Assembly: GCF_020521235.1 (NCBI RefSeq)
Contig: NZ_BLAY01000054.1
Span: 1-55,216 of the forward strand
Length of the DNA: 55,216 nt
Origin: Microseira wollei NIES-4236
Lineage (GTDB): Bacteria; Cyanobacteriota; Cyanobacteriia; Cyanobacteriales; Aerosakkonemataceae
Direction of reading: 5' to 3'
The notes below the pieces were generated by a model. It was not told the DNA's origin and made no database searches. It worked only from the letters and a program-made list of their open reading frames with translations. This document shows positions 43,286 through 52,409 of the stretch, piece after piece (within the stretch, counting starts at the first letter, position 1; every line of letters starts with the position of its first letter). The translations under genes and the position numbers were made by a program.

Positions 43286-43882
43286 ATGTCATCTCAAAAT
43301 CTGCAAACCCTACTGGATTTTTTCAAAGCTCTAAGCAACGAGAGTCGGCTCAAGCTGTTGGGGGTTCTGGCTCAGCGCGAGTGTAGTGTGGAAGAGTTGG
43401 CTGCATTGTTAGATCTGAAGCCTCCGACAGTCTCCCACCATCTAGCCAAGCTGAAAGCTCTCAACCTGGTCAGCCTCAGTCCGCAGGGTAATACGCATCT
43501 TTATCGCCTCAACCTAGAGCAACTGCAACATCTCAGTCGAAACGTACTCACCCCAGAGCAGATGCAAACCCTAGCCCAGGATGTGGAGCCAAAGAATTGG
43601 GAAACAACGGTATTGCAGTCCTTTATCGTAGGCGATCGCATTACCAGCATTCCCGTCAGCCGCAAAAAACGGTTTGTGTTGTTGAAATGGCTGGTAGAAA
43701 AGTTTGAGTGCGATCGCGACTATTCTGAGAAAGAAGTCAATACCATACTGAAGCGACACCATGAGGACTGCGCCACCCTGCGACGCGAGTTTATTGGGTA
43801 TCAGCTGATGACGCGCGATCGCGATGTTTATCGCCGTTTACCTGAAACGGAATGGTTGAGCGAGGTGGGAAATTTCAATTAA
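43286..43882 (+). CDS. ArsR-type regulator fused to DUF2087
   Basis: 198 aa. Winged-helix ArsR domain (ALSNESRLKLLGVLAQRECS, then LKPPTVSHHLAKLKAL) followed by DUF2087 (VLLKWLVEKFECDRDYSEKE, LRREFIGYQLMTRDRDVYRR). No Cys pair for metal sensing, so the signal is likely not arsenite. ATG at 43286. Confidence 0.92.
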   Translation: MSSQNLQTLLDFFKALSNESRLKLLGVLAQRECSVEELAALLDLKPPTVSHHLAKLKALNLVSLSPQGNTHLYRLNLEQLQHLSRNVLTPEQMQTLAQDVEPKNWETTVLQSFIVGDRITSIPVSRKKRFVLLKWLVEKFECDRDYSEKEVNTILKRHHEDCATLRREFIGYQLMTRDRDVYRRLPETEWLSEVGNFN

Positions 43883-43933
43883 TGAAGCGAATCACCGCAC
43901 TTTTAGGGCGGTGAGTATATCAAATTTAAGTTA

Positions 43934-44581
43934 TTAGCTTGCTGTCAAATTATCCGCACATGAAGCTGCGATTTTACTGAATATAGCCTCAAAGTTAAAT
44001 TTTGCCCGCTCGAACTCCGCCACATTCCAACCTGGAACATAATCTCGATCGAGTTGTGTTGGCTTTAAGTAAGTCGGGTATCGAATCTCAATCTGTAAAA
44101 CCTCGACTTGGGGCATCTGCCCGTAATGTCGTGTAATATAACCCCCGTTAAAAACTTTGTTACGAACGACTTGATAGCCTTTTGATGAAAAGGCAGACTC
44201 AACTGTAGAAATCAAAAATTCGGAACAACTTCGCCCGTTGACATTGCCCAAGCAAACATCCTCAACAATTAGCCCCATAAAACTGTGTAGGTCTAACAAG
44301 TAAACTCAACCAAATCGGTCAATCATCTGATTTAAAAGCCTTTCTAGTTGCTGATGGTATGGATGGTAAAACTGCTGAATTCGATATTCAATTTGTTCTT
44401 GAGATAGGGAAATTCGGTAGAGCGGTGCATCAAACGCCGCTCTCCAAAAATCACCAAATAATGGCTCTTGAACGGGGCGATTGAGGTCTACAACGTAGCG
44501 ACTAAACACAGCTTGTAGAACTGTAATTCCTAGATTGGGAAGAAAATCATACAACTTATCGAGATGCCAATCCTGGTTATG
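43934..44581 (-). pseudogene. N-formylglutamate amidohydrolase, 5'-truncated, with TGA
   Basis: The frame starts just after the Rieske stop (HNQDWHLDKLYDFLPNLGI) and reads SRYVVDLNRPVQEP, then TGA at 44306-44308, then LLDLHSFMGLI and GGYITRHYGQMP, QIEIRY. Those are FGase family motifs, with the metal-site Asp/His. Roughly the first 70 residues are missing. It is in the same frame as the Rieske gene above, so a deletion fused them. Confidence 0.8.
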
Positions 44582-45535
44582 CTACCAATCGCGATAAAGC
44601 TTTTCAGCGTCAAACATAATTTCCTCATTTGGGAGTCGAATTTTGGGTTGTTGACGAGGGTACAGGCTCTCCAGGCAGCGGGTATCTTGAGCCACGACAA
44701 CCGCCGCAGTCTCTAGTAAAGAATCTTTTAGTATTGCTTTCAGCTCAGGAGTCTTAAATTTTGCATACAAGACAATGAAAGTTTTAGTTCGATTCTCTGC
44801 TTCGGGATAAAGGATATGCCCTTGATAAGTTTGAATATCTGGGGTATTTAGACAGAAGAACTGAGAAGACGGAAAGACGTACTATAGGAAATTTTGCATC
44901 ACTTTTGGAAACGTACCAAGTGTTGGATTAGCTGCGATTTCCTCTGGTGTATAGTCTGCAACTTCAACCGTTTGAGCTACTTTGGCATAAATTCCATCCT
45001 GCTCAACAAACTCAGCGCGACAGGATTTCACCCTGAACATTTCTCGATGCGTTCCATTTTGATGATTGTGGTCGTAGTTGATCAGCAGGCTGCTAAGAAA
45101 GTCGCGTTGAATGCTTTTCTCAGCAGTTATACCAATGAAATCGTACTCCGCAGCAATGCGTTGATGTAAGTCTGGAATCGGCAGACGAGGTTCAAAGCCA
45201 CCGTATGTCCAAATCAGATCGCCTGTCACGATTAATTCCAGAGGTTCAGCGATCGCTTGGATACTCGGCTTACCTGCTTGATGAAGCCTACCACTTCCAT
45301 CAAATTCCAGTGCATGAAACGGGCAAACGATAGTATTCCGTTCTTCGCAAATCCAACCTTCTGATAAAGCAGCTTGCATATGAGGGCAAACATTATTTAG
45401 GGCGTGGACTTCCCCATCCATGCTCTGCCACAGCACGTAATCTTGACCATTGAGCGCGATTTTGTGGGGTCTATTAATTCCCAGCATGGAACGGTGCGCG
45501 ATCAACCAAGGCGCACCAGGAAGGATGGGTTCCAT
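44582..45535 (-). pseudogene. Rieske [2Fe-2S] oxygenase with in-frame TAG
   Basis: Rieske motif CPHMQAALSEGWICEERNTI with CPFHALEFDG (C-x-H...C-x2-H). Mononuclear iron region includes NYDHNHQNGTHREMF. TAG at 44882-44884 follows VMQNFL, then the same frame reads YVFPSSQFFCLNTPDIQTYQ and on to the natural end, EKLYRDW. Likely CAG or TAY mutated. Start at ATG 45535 (MEPILPG); GTG 45610 would overlap the GST gene by 52 bp. Confidence 0.85.
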
Positions 45536-45558
45536 AGAGTCAATCTCTCCAGGATGAA

Positions 45559-46224
45559 CTAAACGGTTCTTGTGAGGAAATCGCTCCTCTTCACCATTAA
45601 TTGTATCCACCGCCGCCAGCGATCAAAGTCATCGGCTGAGGGTTCTGTTTGTTGCCAACTCGGGCGATCGCACAGACGATCCATCCACTGTTCTAGCTGG
45701 GGATAGTCGCTAAAATCGACTCCTAGCCGTCGTAGCAGGGGTAATGTTGCTCCGGCAACGCAGTCTGCCAGATCGATCGCTTCGCCACCAAAATAATGGC
45801 GATCGCCTAGTTGTGCCTGTAAAAACGTCAAGGCTGTGGTTAAGGTTTGGGCTTTAGGATGCGCTGGGGAACGTTGCCCTTCGGCGACAACGATCGCCGG
45901 AAAAGTGGGCATTAATTCGTTAACGATCGCCATTTGCACCATCCGCATTTTGCCCAAGGCGGCTGGATTGTCGAGGCTCATCGGTGGTGTGGGATAGGCG
46001 CGATCTAAGTAATCGAGAATCGCGATCGACTCAATGAGCTTGACATCGCGATCGACAATAACTGGAACGTGATGAAAGGGATTGAGGGCAAGGAATTCTG
46101 GCTCAAACTGCTCTTTCTGCTGAAGTTGAACGATTTTAGGTTCAAAGGGAATCTGTTTTTCTAACAGGCAGATCCAGACGCGGCGAGCAATGGGAGAGAG
46201 TGGGTGGTAGAAAAAGGTGAGCAT
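45559..46224 (-). CDS. Glutathione S-transferase
   Basis: About 221 aa. Thioredoxin-fold N-domain with FYHPLSPIARRVWICLLEKQ and NPFHHVPVIVDRD, ESIAILDYLD; helical C-domain. Start ATG 46224 with AAGGAGAAA upstream (chosen over GTG 46248). It is the first gene of the operon with Rieske, preceded by a TetR-type operator at 46249. Confidence 0.92.
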   Translation of the reverse strand: MLTFFYHPLSPIARRVWICLLEKQIPFEPKIVQLQQKEQFEPEFLALNPFHHVPVIVDRDVKLIESIAILDYLDRAYPTPPMSLDNPAALGKMRMVQMAIVNELMPTFPAIVVAEGQRSPAHPKAQTLTTALTFLQAQLGDRHYFGGEAIDLADCVAGATLPLLRRLGVDFSDYPQLEQWMDRLCDRPSWQQTEPSADDFDRWRRWIQLMVKRSDFLTRTV

Positions 46225-46248
46225 GGAATTTCTCCTTGAATTCTGCAC

Positions 46249-46262
46249 AGACCAATCGGTCT
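46249..46262. promoter_or_regulatory. TetR operator 1, upstream of GST
   Basis: AGACCAATCGGTCT, palindromic. Differs by two bases from the site at 46885-46898 beside the TetR start. Both lie close to the start codon of their gene, fitting repression of GST/Rieske and autoregulation by the TetR gene between them. Confidence 0.75.
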
Positions 46263-46288
46263 TTTTTTATTCAAAAAAAAATGGGATG

Positions 46289-46879
46289 TTAATTGGACAA
46301 CTGCTGGAAATACTGCCGCAGGTGTTCGGCAGAGCGCTGAAGATAGATGCGATCGCCGTAAAGCTGACTGAGCATCAGACCTCCTTCTAGAGTGCCGATC
46401 GTCAGGGTGGCGATCTCATCGGGATGGACGCGGGGAGAGATTTCACCACGATCGATACCGCGAGCGACTATCTTACATAGAAAATCGCGCCATTGATTCA
46501 TTGCTGCGATCGCGCGCTCGTGGAGAGCCGCCTGATGACTATCCTGCTCGATCGCCGCGTTCATAATCGGACAACCACCTTTGAGGGGTGGATCGTCGTA
46601 GATTTCGCAGAAGGCATCAATGAAGGCTAACAGCCGAGAGATGCTATTGGGCGACGAGCGCAGCACTTGCCGATAACGCTGATGGAGCAGATCGACAGCA
46701 TAGTCGAAAGACGCAATTGCCAGTTCCTCCTTACTCTGAAAATGGTTGTAGATCCCGCCCTTCTGTAGCCCGGTTGCTTTCATCACATCCGCCATCGAAG
46801 ATCCGGCGAATCCCTTTTGGTTGAAGAGTTCCGCTGCCTTCATAATGATGTATGCTCTGGTATCGCTGGCTTTGGACAT
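46289..46879 (-). CDS. TetR-family regulator
   Basis: About 196 aa from ATG 46879 (MSKASDTRAYI; the frame extends 16 codons further but runs through the operator). HTH SSMADVMKATGLQKGGIYNH. C-domain has PLKGGCPIMNAAIEQDS, typical of LfrR/AcrR-like regulators with a conserved GGC patch. It precedes GST and Rieske on the same strand. Likely senses a toxic small molecule that these enzymes detoxify. Confidence 0.92.
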   Translation of the reverse strand: MSKASDTRAYIIMKAAELFNQKGFAGSSMADVMKATGLQKGGIYNHFQSKEELAIASFDYAVDLLHQRYRQVLRSSPNSISRLLAFIDAFCEIYDDPPLKGGCPIMNAAIEQDSHQAALHERAIAAMNQWRDFLCKIVARGIDRGEISPRVHPDEIATLTIGTLEGGLMLSQLYGDRIYLQRSAEHLRQYFQQLSN

Positions 46880-46884
46880 GGATA

Positions 46885-46898
46885 AAACCGATCGGTCT
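46885..46898. promoter_or_regulatory. TetR operator 2, autoregulatory
   Basis: AAACCGATCGGTCT, 5 bp upstream of the TetR start on the minus strand. Sequence match to operator 1 at 46249 (12 of 14) is the main support. Confidence 0.75.
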
Positions 46899-46929
46899 TT
46901 TCTTAGATTAGCACGCAATCTGCCCAATG

Positions 46930-47101
46930 TTGGAATATTGATCGCGGTAGTCTATCCTCAAAAAAAACATTTATACACTTGAATCGCGATCGCGTCTTTG
47001 TCGATCGAGCAGAGCCAATCCAGATTCACATCAAAAATTAGCTCGCTGGCGAACTTAATTTTGAATATCTTCGATCGCCCCGAACAGCAAATTAATTGCT
47101 G
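46930..47101. other. Gene-free stretch
   Basis: No gene, repeat or strong hairpin was found; several HIP1-like CGATCG words only. Confidence 0.4.
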
Positions 47102-47290
47102 TCAAACTCCAGATCGTTCGCGAATCTCGATTGCAGTTGAAAAGGCTGCCAAAACATTTGCATCTGCTGGCGTTTGATTATTATTTTGTACGGCGCCAAT
47201 CGTGGCGGATTCTCCTCTCCGACTCCGGGATAGGTTATCCAAATCGCCCAGCAATCCAGCAATTAAGTCTAAGGGTTCATCCCCTTCCAC
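47102..47290 (-). CDS. Possible small protein, 62 aa, cut by TnpB element
   Basis: Frame from GTG 47290: VEGDEPLDLIAGLLGDLDNL then acidic/polar sequence to IEIRERSGV. It may instead be the C-terminal remnant of a longer gene whose 5' part lay beyond the TnpB element (47308-48796). Removing the element places it about 30 bp after the caspase-like gene stop. No family recognised. Confidence 0.4.
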   Translation of the reverse strand: MEGDEPLDLIAGLLGDLDNLSRSRRGESATIGAVQNNNQTPADANVLAAFSTAIEIRERSGV

Positions 47291-47432
47291 CTGAAGAAAT
47301 CCACGGGTTGACACTCTCCTGTCTAAAGACGAGGAGATTCTGTAATCAACGTCAGAGTTTGCTCTAGCAGGTTTGCACCAACTAGCGTAGTGACCCCAAC
47401 TCCGGAGCGCGTTACTTTGGGGATGCCCTCCC

Positions 47433-48535
47433 CTAGCTTGCTCCTGCAAGATTTAAAATATTTATTGCTGCATTTTCATCTCTATTCAATCGACATCCAC
47501 ACTTACAAGCATGGGTGCGAACTGATAGAGACTTTTTCACAACAGTGCCACAATTACTGCATTTCTGACTTGTATAATGTGGCTGAACGGCAACAATTTC
47601 TCGGTTAAATTTGCCAGCAAAATATTCAAGCCACTCTCTAAACTGCGTCCAACTAGCGTCACTAATTGACTTAGCTAAACAGTGGTTCTTGACCAGGTTG
47701 CGAACATTTAAATCTTCATAGGCTACTAGGTCGTTAGTCCTGATTACGCAACGCGCCAGTCTAAGTGCGTGTTCATTACGTTGCCTGCTTACTTTTAAAT
47801 GCTTCTTGGCAAATCTTTTCCGTGCTTTGCAGCGTCCGTTTTTGCCTTTTTGCTTTTTATAGATGCGGCGTTGAGCATGTTTAATCGCTCGTTCAGCTTT
47901 CCTTAAAAAGCGCGGATTTTCCTCCTGATGTCCATTAGAATCGGTATAGAAAAACTCAAGTCCTACATCCAATCCGATGACGTTTCCGGTTGGCTCTAGT
48001 TGTTCCTTGACTTCAGTATCAACAGCAAATTGACAATAGTAGCCATCAGCACGTCGTACCAACCTAACACGTTTGATTGACTTGACCGGATAAGTGTGAA
48101 TATCCCACTTTCCTAATAGCTTTAACTCACCAATCCCTTTCTTATCGGTAAAGGTGATGCGGGCGTTGCGGTCGGGTGCAACTTCCATCCGCTAGTCTTG
48201 TATTCAACTGAGCGGTTATCTTTCTGGAAGCGTGGAAAGCCCTTTTTACCTGGTTTTTTAGCTTTGCAGTTGTCGTAAAACCAGGAAATTGCAAACCATC
48301 CGCGCTCAGCCGCCGCTTGCACCGCCATTGAGTTTAGGTTTTTAACAAATGAGAATTCGTTGCGTAGTTCTGTTGAATACTTGTTTAAGGCAAAACCGTT
48401 TATTTTTGCCTCTCTGGGTGCATCCATCCAGTAACGGATGCATTTGTTTCTGACAAATTGAGTTGTCCGAATAGCTTCCTCAATCGCTTGATATTGTTTT
48501 GGCTTGCCTTTGACTTTGTATTCCAGAACTAGCAC
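47433..48535 (-). pseudogene. tnpB: TnpB with one frameshift
   Basis: The first frame (MLVLEYKVKGKPKQYQAIEE to EYKTSGWKL) and second frame (APDRNARITFTDKKGIGELK to the end) join around 48170-48185. Catalytic residues are intact in the second part: GLDVGLEF, VAYEDLNVRNLV, NRDENAAINIL, and both zinc Cys pairs (CSNCG, CKCG). One indel inactivates it. Sister of the intact tnpB at 52448. Confidence 0.88.
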
Positions 48536-48599
48536 GTCCGACCTCCATTGCTATATTTCTAGTATACTGTTGGTACAGTCGTTTGTCCGTATATTTTCA

Positions 48600-48755
48600 A
48601 TGAAAGATCGCAGATTGGATATAAAACTTACTGATTACGAGATGCGCCAACTAGAAGCAGAAGCTATCAGACGAGGGATGAACAAGTCTGAACTGATTCG
48701 TAGTTTGATAGCCAAGTTCCCCGAACCTTCGCCCAAAGAACATTCGCGAGACTAA
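48600..48755 (+). CDS. Ribbon-helix-helix protein, 51 aa, inside TnpB element
   Basis: MKDRRLDIKLTDYEMRQLEA then EAIRRGMNKSELIRSLIA: N-terminal strand followed by two helices, the CopG/Arc fold. It is divergent from tnpB, with starts 65 bp apart and TTCTAGTATACTG-like promoter text between. Its last codons lie in the left-end hairpin, so the gene is part of the element. Could repress tnpB. Confidence 0.8.
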   Translation: MKDRRLDIKLTDYEMRQLEAEAIRRGMNKSELIRSLIAKFPEPSPKEHSRD

Positions 48756-48806
48756 AGTCTCGCGCGGTCACCCCGGTCTCTTGACGCGGGGTTTTCGCGG
48801 ATTATT

Positions 48807-50918
48807 CTATAAGCCTCGCCTGCGGGCGATCGTCTTCAATCCCCGCAGCACGTTTCGCAGCGGCTGCGTGCTAACCAGCGTCAGCAGTTGGATCTGTCCG
48901 GAACCCGAGAGCGCAAACTTCAGCTCGTCCTGGGGACGCGGCACGATTAAGCTGCCCCCAGCATCAATCTGAGAGGCATCTTCTGGGGATTCAAAATCTG
49001 CCGGATAAAGCACGATTAAATTGTTAAAAGCGTCGATCGCCAAACAGCTAAGATAGAGTTTTCGGTCTTCCTGGTTCTCAACCTTAATTTGAATCGCATC
49101 TCCTGAAGCAAAGGGTTCAGCCCCCAGAACGATCGACTGAAGGATAGATCTTTGGTTTTCTGCTCCCCGGCTGGCGAGTGGGACAGGCGACCCTACCCCA
49201 CTCGCCGAAAAAATTTCACCCACAACTTGCAGCTCGGATGTTGTAGATGCAATGCTCTCCAACACTTTCCCAACTAGCAACAAGCGAAACTGGGGTTTGA
49301 GTCGGTTCGCCGCCGCTGTAGCCGATTCATTGATTCGTCCAAAAGAAAACCGTAGCGGCGACAGCGATGTCGTAAACAGTCCGATGGTATTCAGGGGCGG
49401 CAAATCGGTTTCTTCGGCTTCGGTGAGTTGTTGCTGATAGGCTTCGGTCATGCGCCCCAAAATGCAGTCAAGGGGGGCCTTACCCACGGGTGCTGTTTGA
49501 ATCCGGTTGATATTTCCCGCTATCAATGCGCCTTGCAAGGTCGATCGCGCCTGGTCTAGCCCATCCCCAAGGGAGTTATCTAACCTGATGGTCAGCATCG
49601 GATTGGTGGGAATCCCAACAATGCGTTCCCGTAGCAGCATCCCCTCCCGCAACTGTCCGACATCGCCAGCGATCGCGTTTCCTCTACCAACCAGCCCCAA
49701 GCGTTCCTGCTGCTGAACTTCAACGGGTTTTCCATTTGGGGTAACGAGCATCTGTCCAGATGGATTCAGCACCGTAAACACCGTATTGGTTGAGGTAATG
49801 TTTTGGGCTGAAACACCGCCCAGCCAAAACTCGATTTGCCCATTCTGTATATTGGTAATCACGGCCTCGGCAGCAGGATTGACAGGGGTGGCAAAATAAA
49901 CCGGCTGTTCTTCATAATTGCGATTCGGTTGATATTCAATAATTGGTTCCTGATTATGCCGCTGCCTTTCTCCCAGCGATCGCGTACTCCGAGCCAAGTT
50001 AATGTAGGTCTTGCTAGCCGCTTCAGTACCCGGAAGCTGCCACAAATACCGGGTTAACAAATAAGTGAAAGCTCCCGCAGAAAAGCCATCAAAGGCACAA
50101 TCCAATGCCTCCTGGTTGCGTCGGGCCGAACCCAAGGCAATGCCCTTGGCAATGCCGAGTTGTCTCCGTTGTTCAAACGTGGTTTCCAGTCCTAGCTTCG
50201 AGATCAGGGCTTTTTGCAACTCAATCTCCGCTGCTTGGGGAATGGCCGATTTGTTCCGCGATGTCCGTTGAGCCGATCGCACCACCGTATTGCCTCGCGT
50301 TGCCGCACCGGAGTGACAACTATCTAAGACAACGGTGACATTTTCGGTTTCGAGGGCTTGGACGAGCAAAAAGAGCGATCGCCCCATGATATCTGGAACA
50401 ATCAGAGTCGATTCGTCTCGTCGCTCGATCGGATCGTTGGGTACCATCGTGCCATTCAGGTGACAATTCTTATTGGCGCGACACTCTTTGGAGTCAAGCG
50501 GACTAGGATCGTTGACCAACGATCCATGCCCCGAAAAGTGAAACACAACCACATCGCCCGGTTTGGCCTGAGCAATCAGATGTTCTTGAAAGGTTCGGAG
50601 AATGTTGGCGCGGGTAGGTTGCAAGTCAGGGGTTTCGGCATTTTCCCAAACCGCAACGATATCGCGGGGATTGAAACCAAAACGGTGAATCAGCAGTTCG
50701 CGTTGCAGTTCGACATCGGTAACGCAACCTTGCAAATCCCTGGCGGCTCCTTTGTAACTGTTAATCCCCACCAGCAGAGCCAGCTTGCGGGGCGTACCGC
50801 TAGCCAGGACGCGCCCGTATTGGTTGGCTTGCCGGAGGAAATCCAATTGGCTCAGACCGATGGCAGCGAGGGTAGAACCAGCAGCTTGAAGGAAATGACG
50901 GCGTTTGATTTGAGACAT
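48807..50918 (-). CDS. Caspase-like protein (peptidase C14) with Tat signal
   Basis: 703 aa. N-terminus IKRRHFLQAAGSTLAAIGL is a twin-arginine-type signal, so it is probably exported. Caspase fold: KLALLVGINSYK, catalytic His131 in VVFHFSGHGS, catalytic Cys201 in VVLDSCHSGAA. Beyond ~350 it has beta-rich regions and LSASGV/DELKFALSGSGQIQLLTL-type repeats of unknown role, ending near LKTIARRRGL. No in-frame lesion. It follows a TPR-CHAT gene on the same strand by 140 bp, so two caspase-type proteases may act together. A broken paralogue is at 3913. Confidence 0.92.
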   Translation of the reverse strand: MSQIKRRHFLQAAGSTLAAIGLSQLDFLRQANQYGRVLASGTPRKLALLVGINSYKGAARDLQGCVTDVELQRELLIHRFGFNPRDIVAVWENAETPDLQPTRANILRTFQEHLIAQAKPGDVVVFHFSGHGSLVNDPSPLDSKECRANKNCHLNGTMVPNDPIERRDESTLIVPDIMGRSLFLLVQALETENVTVVLDSCHSGAATRGNTVVRSAQRTSRNKSAIPQAAEIELQKALISKLGLETTFEQRRQLGIAKGIALGSARRNQEALDCAFDGFSAGAFTYLLTRYLWQLPGTEAASKTYINLARSTRSLGERQRHNQEPIIEYQPNRNYEEQPVYFATPVNPAAEAVITNIQNGQIEFWLGGVSAQNITSTNTVFTVLNPSGQMLVTPNGKPVEVQQQERLGLVGRGNAIAGDVGQLREGMLLRERIVGIPTNPMLTIRLDNSLGDGLDQARSTLQGALIAGNINRIQTAPVGKAPLDCILGRMTEAYQQQLTEAEETDLPPLNTIGLFTTSLSPLRFSFGRINESATAAANRLKPQFRLLLVGKVLESIASTTSELQVVGEIFSASGVGSPVPLASRGAENQRSILQSIVLGAEPFASGDAIQIKVENQEDRKLYLSCLAIDAFNNLIVLYPADFESPEDASQIDAGGSLIVPRPQDELKFALSGSGQIQLLTLVSTQPLRNVLRGLKTIARRRGL

Positions 50919-50926
50919 GGCAGCAG

Positions 50927-51045
50927 GGCAGAGGGGCAGAGGTGCAGAGGGGCAGAGGTGCAGAGGGGCTTCAGGAGAGTTTGGATCTATATTCTCCCCT
51001 GCTCCCCTGCTCCCCTGCTCCCCTGTTCCCTCAGTTCCCCATGTA
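50927..51045. repeat. GGGGCAGAGG and CTCCCCTG arrays
   Basis: About five repeats of GGGGCAGAGGTGCAGA-type words (50930-50968) are followed by about four CTCCCCTG words (50996-51030). The two arrays are near reverse complements, so the intergenic RNA between TPR-CHAT and caspase can fold into a long stem. Confidence 0.85.
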
Positions 51046-51059
51046 CAAATTAGAACAGC

Positions 51060-52409
51060 TTATCGCTCTTTGATGGGTCGCCAGTCGCCGGAGAAGAGGA
51101 AAGAGGCCCAGTAATAGGGATGCTCGTAAGCGGGGGCAGCCAGCAGGTCGAGCTGAACTTGCCGCAATGCTTCGCTGCGTTCTTCACCTTTGAGGATGCG
51201 GCTATAATACAGCTCCATCAGTTCGGCAGTGCTGTAGTCATCGACTTGCCACAAGCTCATCAGTTGGCTTTCCGCACCGGCGATCGCGAAGGCGGGGCGC
51301 AGTCCGTAGACTCCCTCGCCGTTGGCAACCGCACCCACCCCAGTTTCGCAGGCACTCATGACGACGAGACGGGTGCCGCGTAGCGATAATCCAGCAGCTT
51401 CCAGGGCGGTGAGTACCCCGTCTTCTCCGGCGCTGGCTCGCACATTGAAACCCGCCAGCGCTAAACCCGATCGCAGCAATGGATTTTCGGTGCTGGAGGG
51501 GCGTGCTGGGGAACCGGAGAGGTTTCCGGTGGGCGTGGGAATGATGGTGGCAGAACGAGTGCCATCGCGCGGCAGGGCAAACTCGACATCTGCGAGAAAG
51601 AAGCCGTGGGTGGCAATGTGCAAAATTTCGGGGGCTGGAGTTTGTTTGATCGCGTTTTCGGTGGCCTTGTCGCCGGTGAGGAGGGTGGCGTTGGGCAGGA
51701 GACCGCGCAGGGCTTCAGCTTCGGCAGCGGCTCCAGGGAGGGGGCCAAACCGGAGATTGCTGAGGTCTTGAGAACGTTGGGCGGCACGAGTCGAGCGGCT
51801 GCTGCCCGGTTGGTCGTAGTTGGGGTCGGCGAGGATCAGGGGCGGGGATTGGGCTGGGCGCGATCGCTCTAAGTTCCGCAGGTCGCGACCTGTCGTGAGA
51901 TAGGTGATTTTGTGGGTTTGAATCAGGTATCGTTCCTGCTCGTCAACGAGGGCGGCGAAAGGAACGAGATTGAGCTGACTATCGGGAGAGATCAGCAGGT
52001 GTTCGACATTGCCCAGTCGGGCGCGGATCGGTTCCATGACCAGGGCATCGAGTTCGCGGGCGCGTTGACGAGCGGCCTTGAGGTTGTTGGGGTTGTTGAG
52101 TTCTTGGCGGAATCGGCGAGCAGCGGTGTCGATCGGTTCTACATCTCCCAGATCGACCCATTCCGGCGTGCCGCTGGCGTTGAGGATGTAGGCGGCATAG
52201 CGGGCAGCACCGAAACGCCGATCCAACGACGCTTTAAAGTCAACAGGTCGGTAATGGACGATCTCAATCAGAGCTGCATTGCTGGGAATGAGAGCTTGGA
52301 TGCCTTCAAGCGTGACGGGTTGTTGGTCTGTGCGGAATTCGGCACTGGCGCGGGCGAGTTGGGTTTCGAGTTGCTCGGCTTCACCTTTGAGGGTGGCGAG
52401 GTGTTTGCG
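51060..52409 (-). pseudogene. CHAT domain of a TPR-CHAT protein (3' part of split gene)
   Basis: Caspase-HetF-associated protease domain. From the element boundary: RKHLATLKGEAEQLETQLAR, then a central helical part, then HIATHGFFLADVEF (catalytic His) and VVMSACETGVGAVANGEGVY (catalytic Cys), ending HPYYWASFLFSGDWRP. Both catalytic residues are kept. Joined with 53808-55120 after removing 52410-53807, the linker would read YLKLRKHLATLKGE in frame. The ORF as it stands starts within the TnpB element at 52508. Confidence 0.9.

Larger units (their letters stand above)
47308..48796 (-). mobile_element. TnpB element with divergent RHH gene
   Basis: 1.49 kb. Right end (low coordinate) reads, on the minus strand, a GAATCTCC...GGAGAGTGTCAAC hairpin; left end (high coordinate) has GCGAGACT/AGTCTCGC (48745-48764) and CCCCG/CGCGGGG, ending GGGGTTTTCGCG. 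Contains a frameshifted tnpB on the minus strand and an intact RHH gene on the plus strand. Inserted just after the stop of the caspase-like gene. A second copy of this left end is at 55103. Confidence 0.8.

Noticed and set aside
3913-45535. Stop-codon reassignment or a recoding system
   Set aside because: The in-frame stops include TAA, TAG and TGA, and intact genes use all three as true stops; frameshifts also occur. Pseudogenisation explains it better.
50358-51053. Long plus-strand ORFs opposite the caspase-like gene
   Set aside because: Antisense shadows; the minus-strand gene has full domain support.
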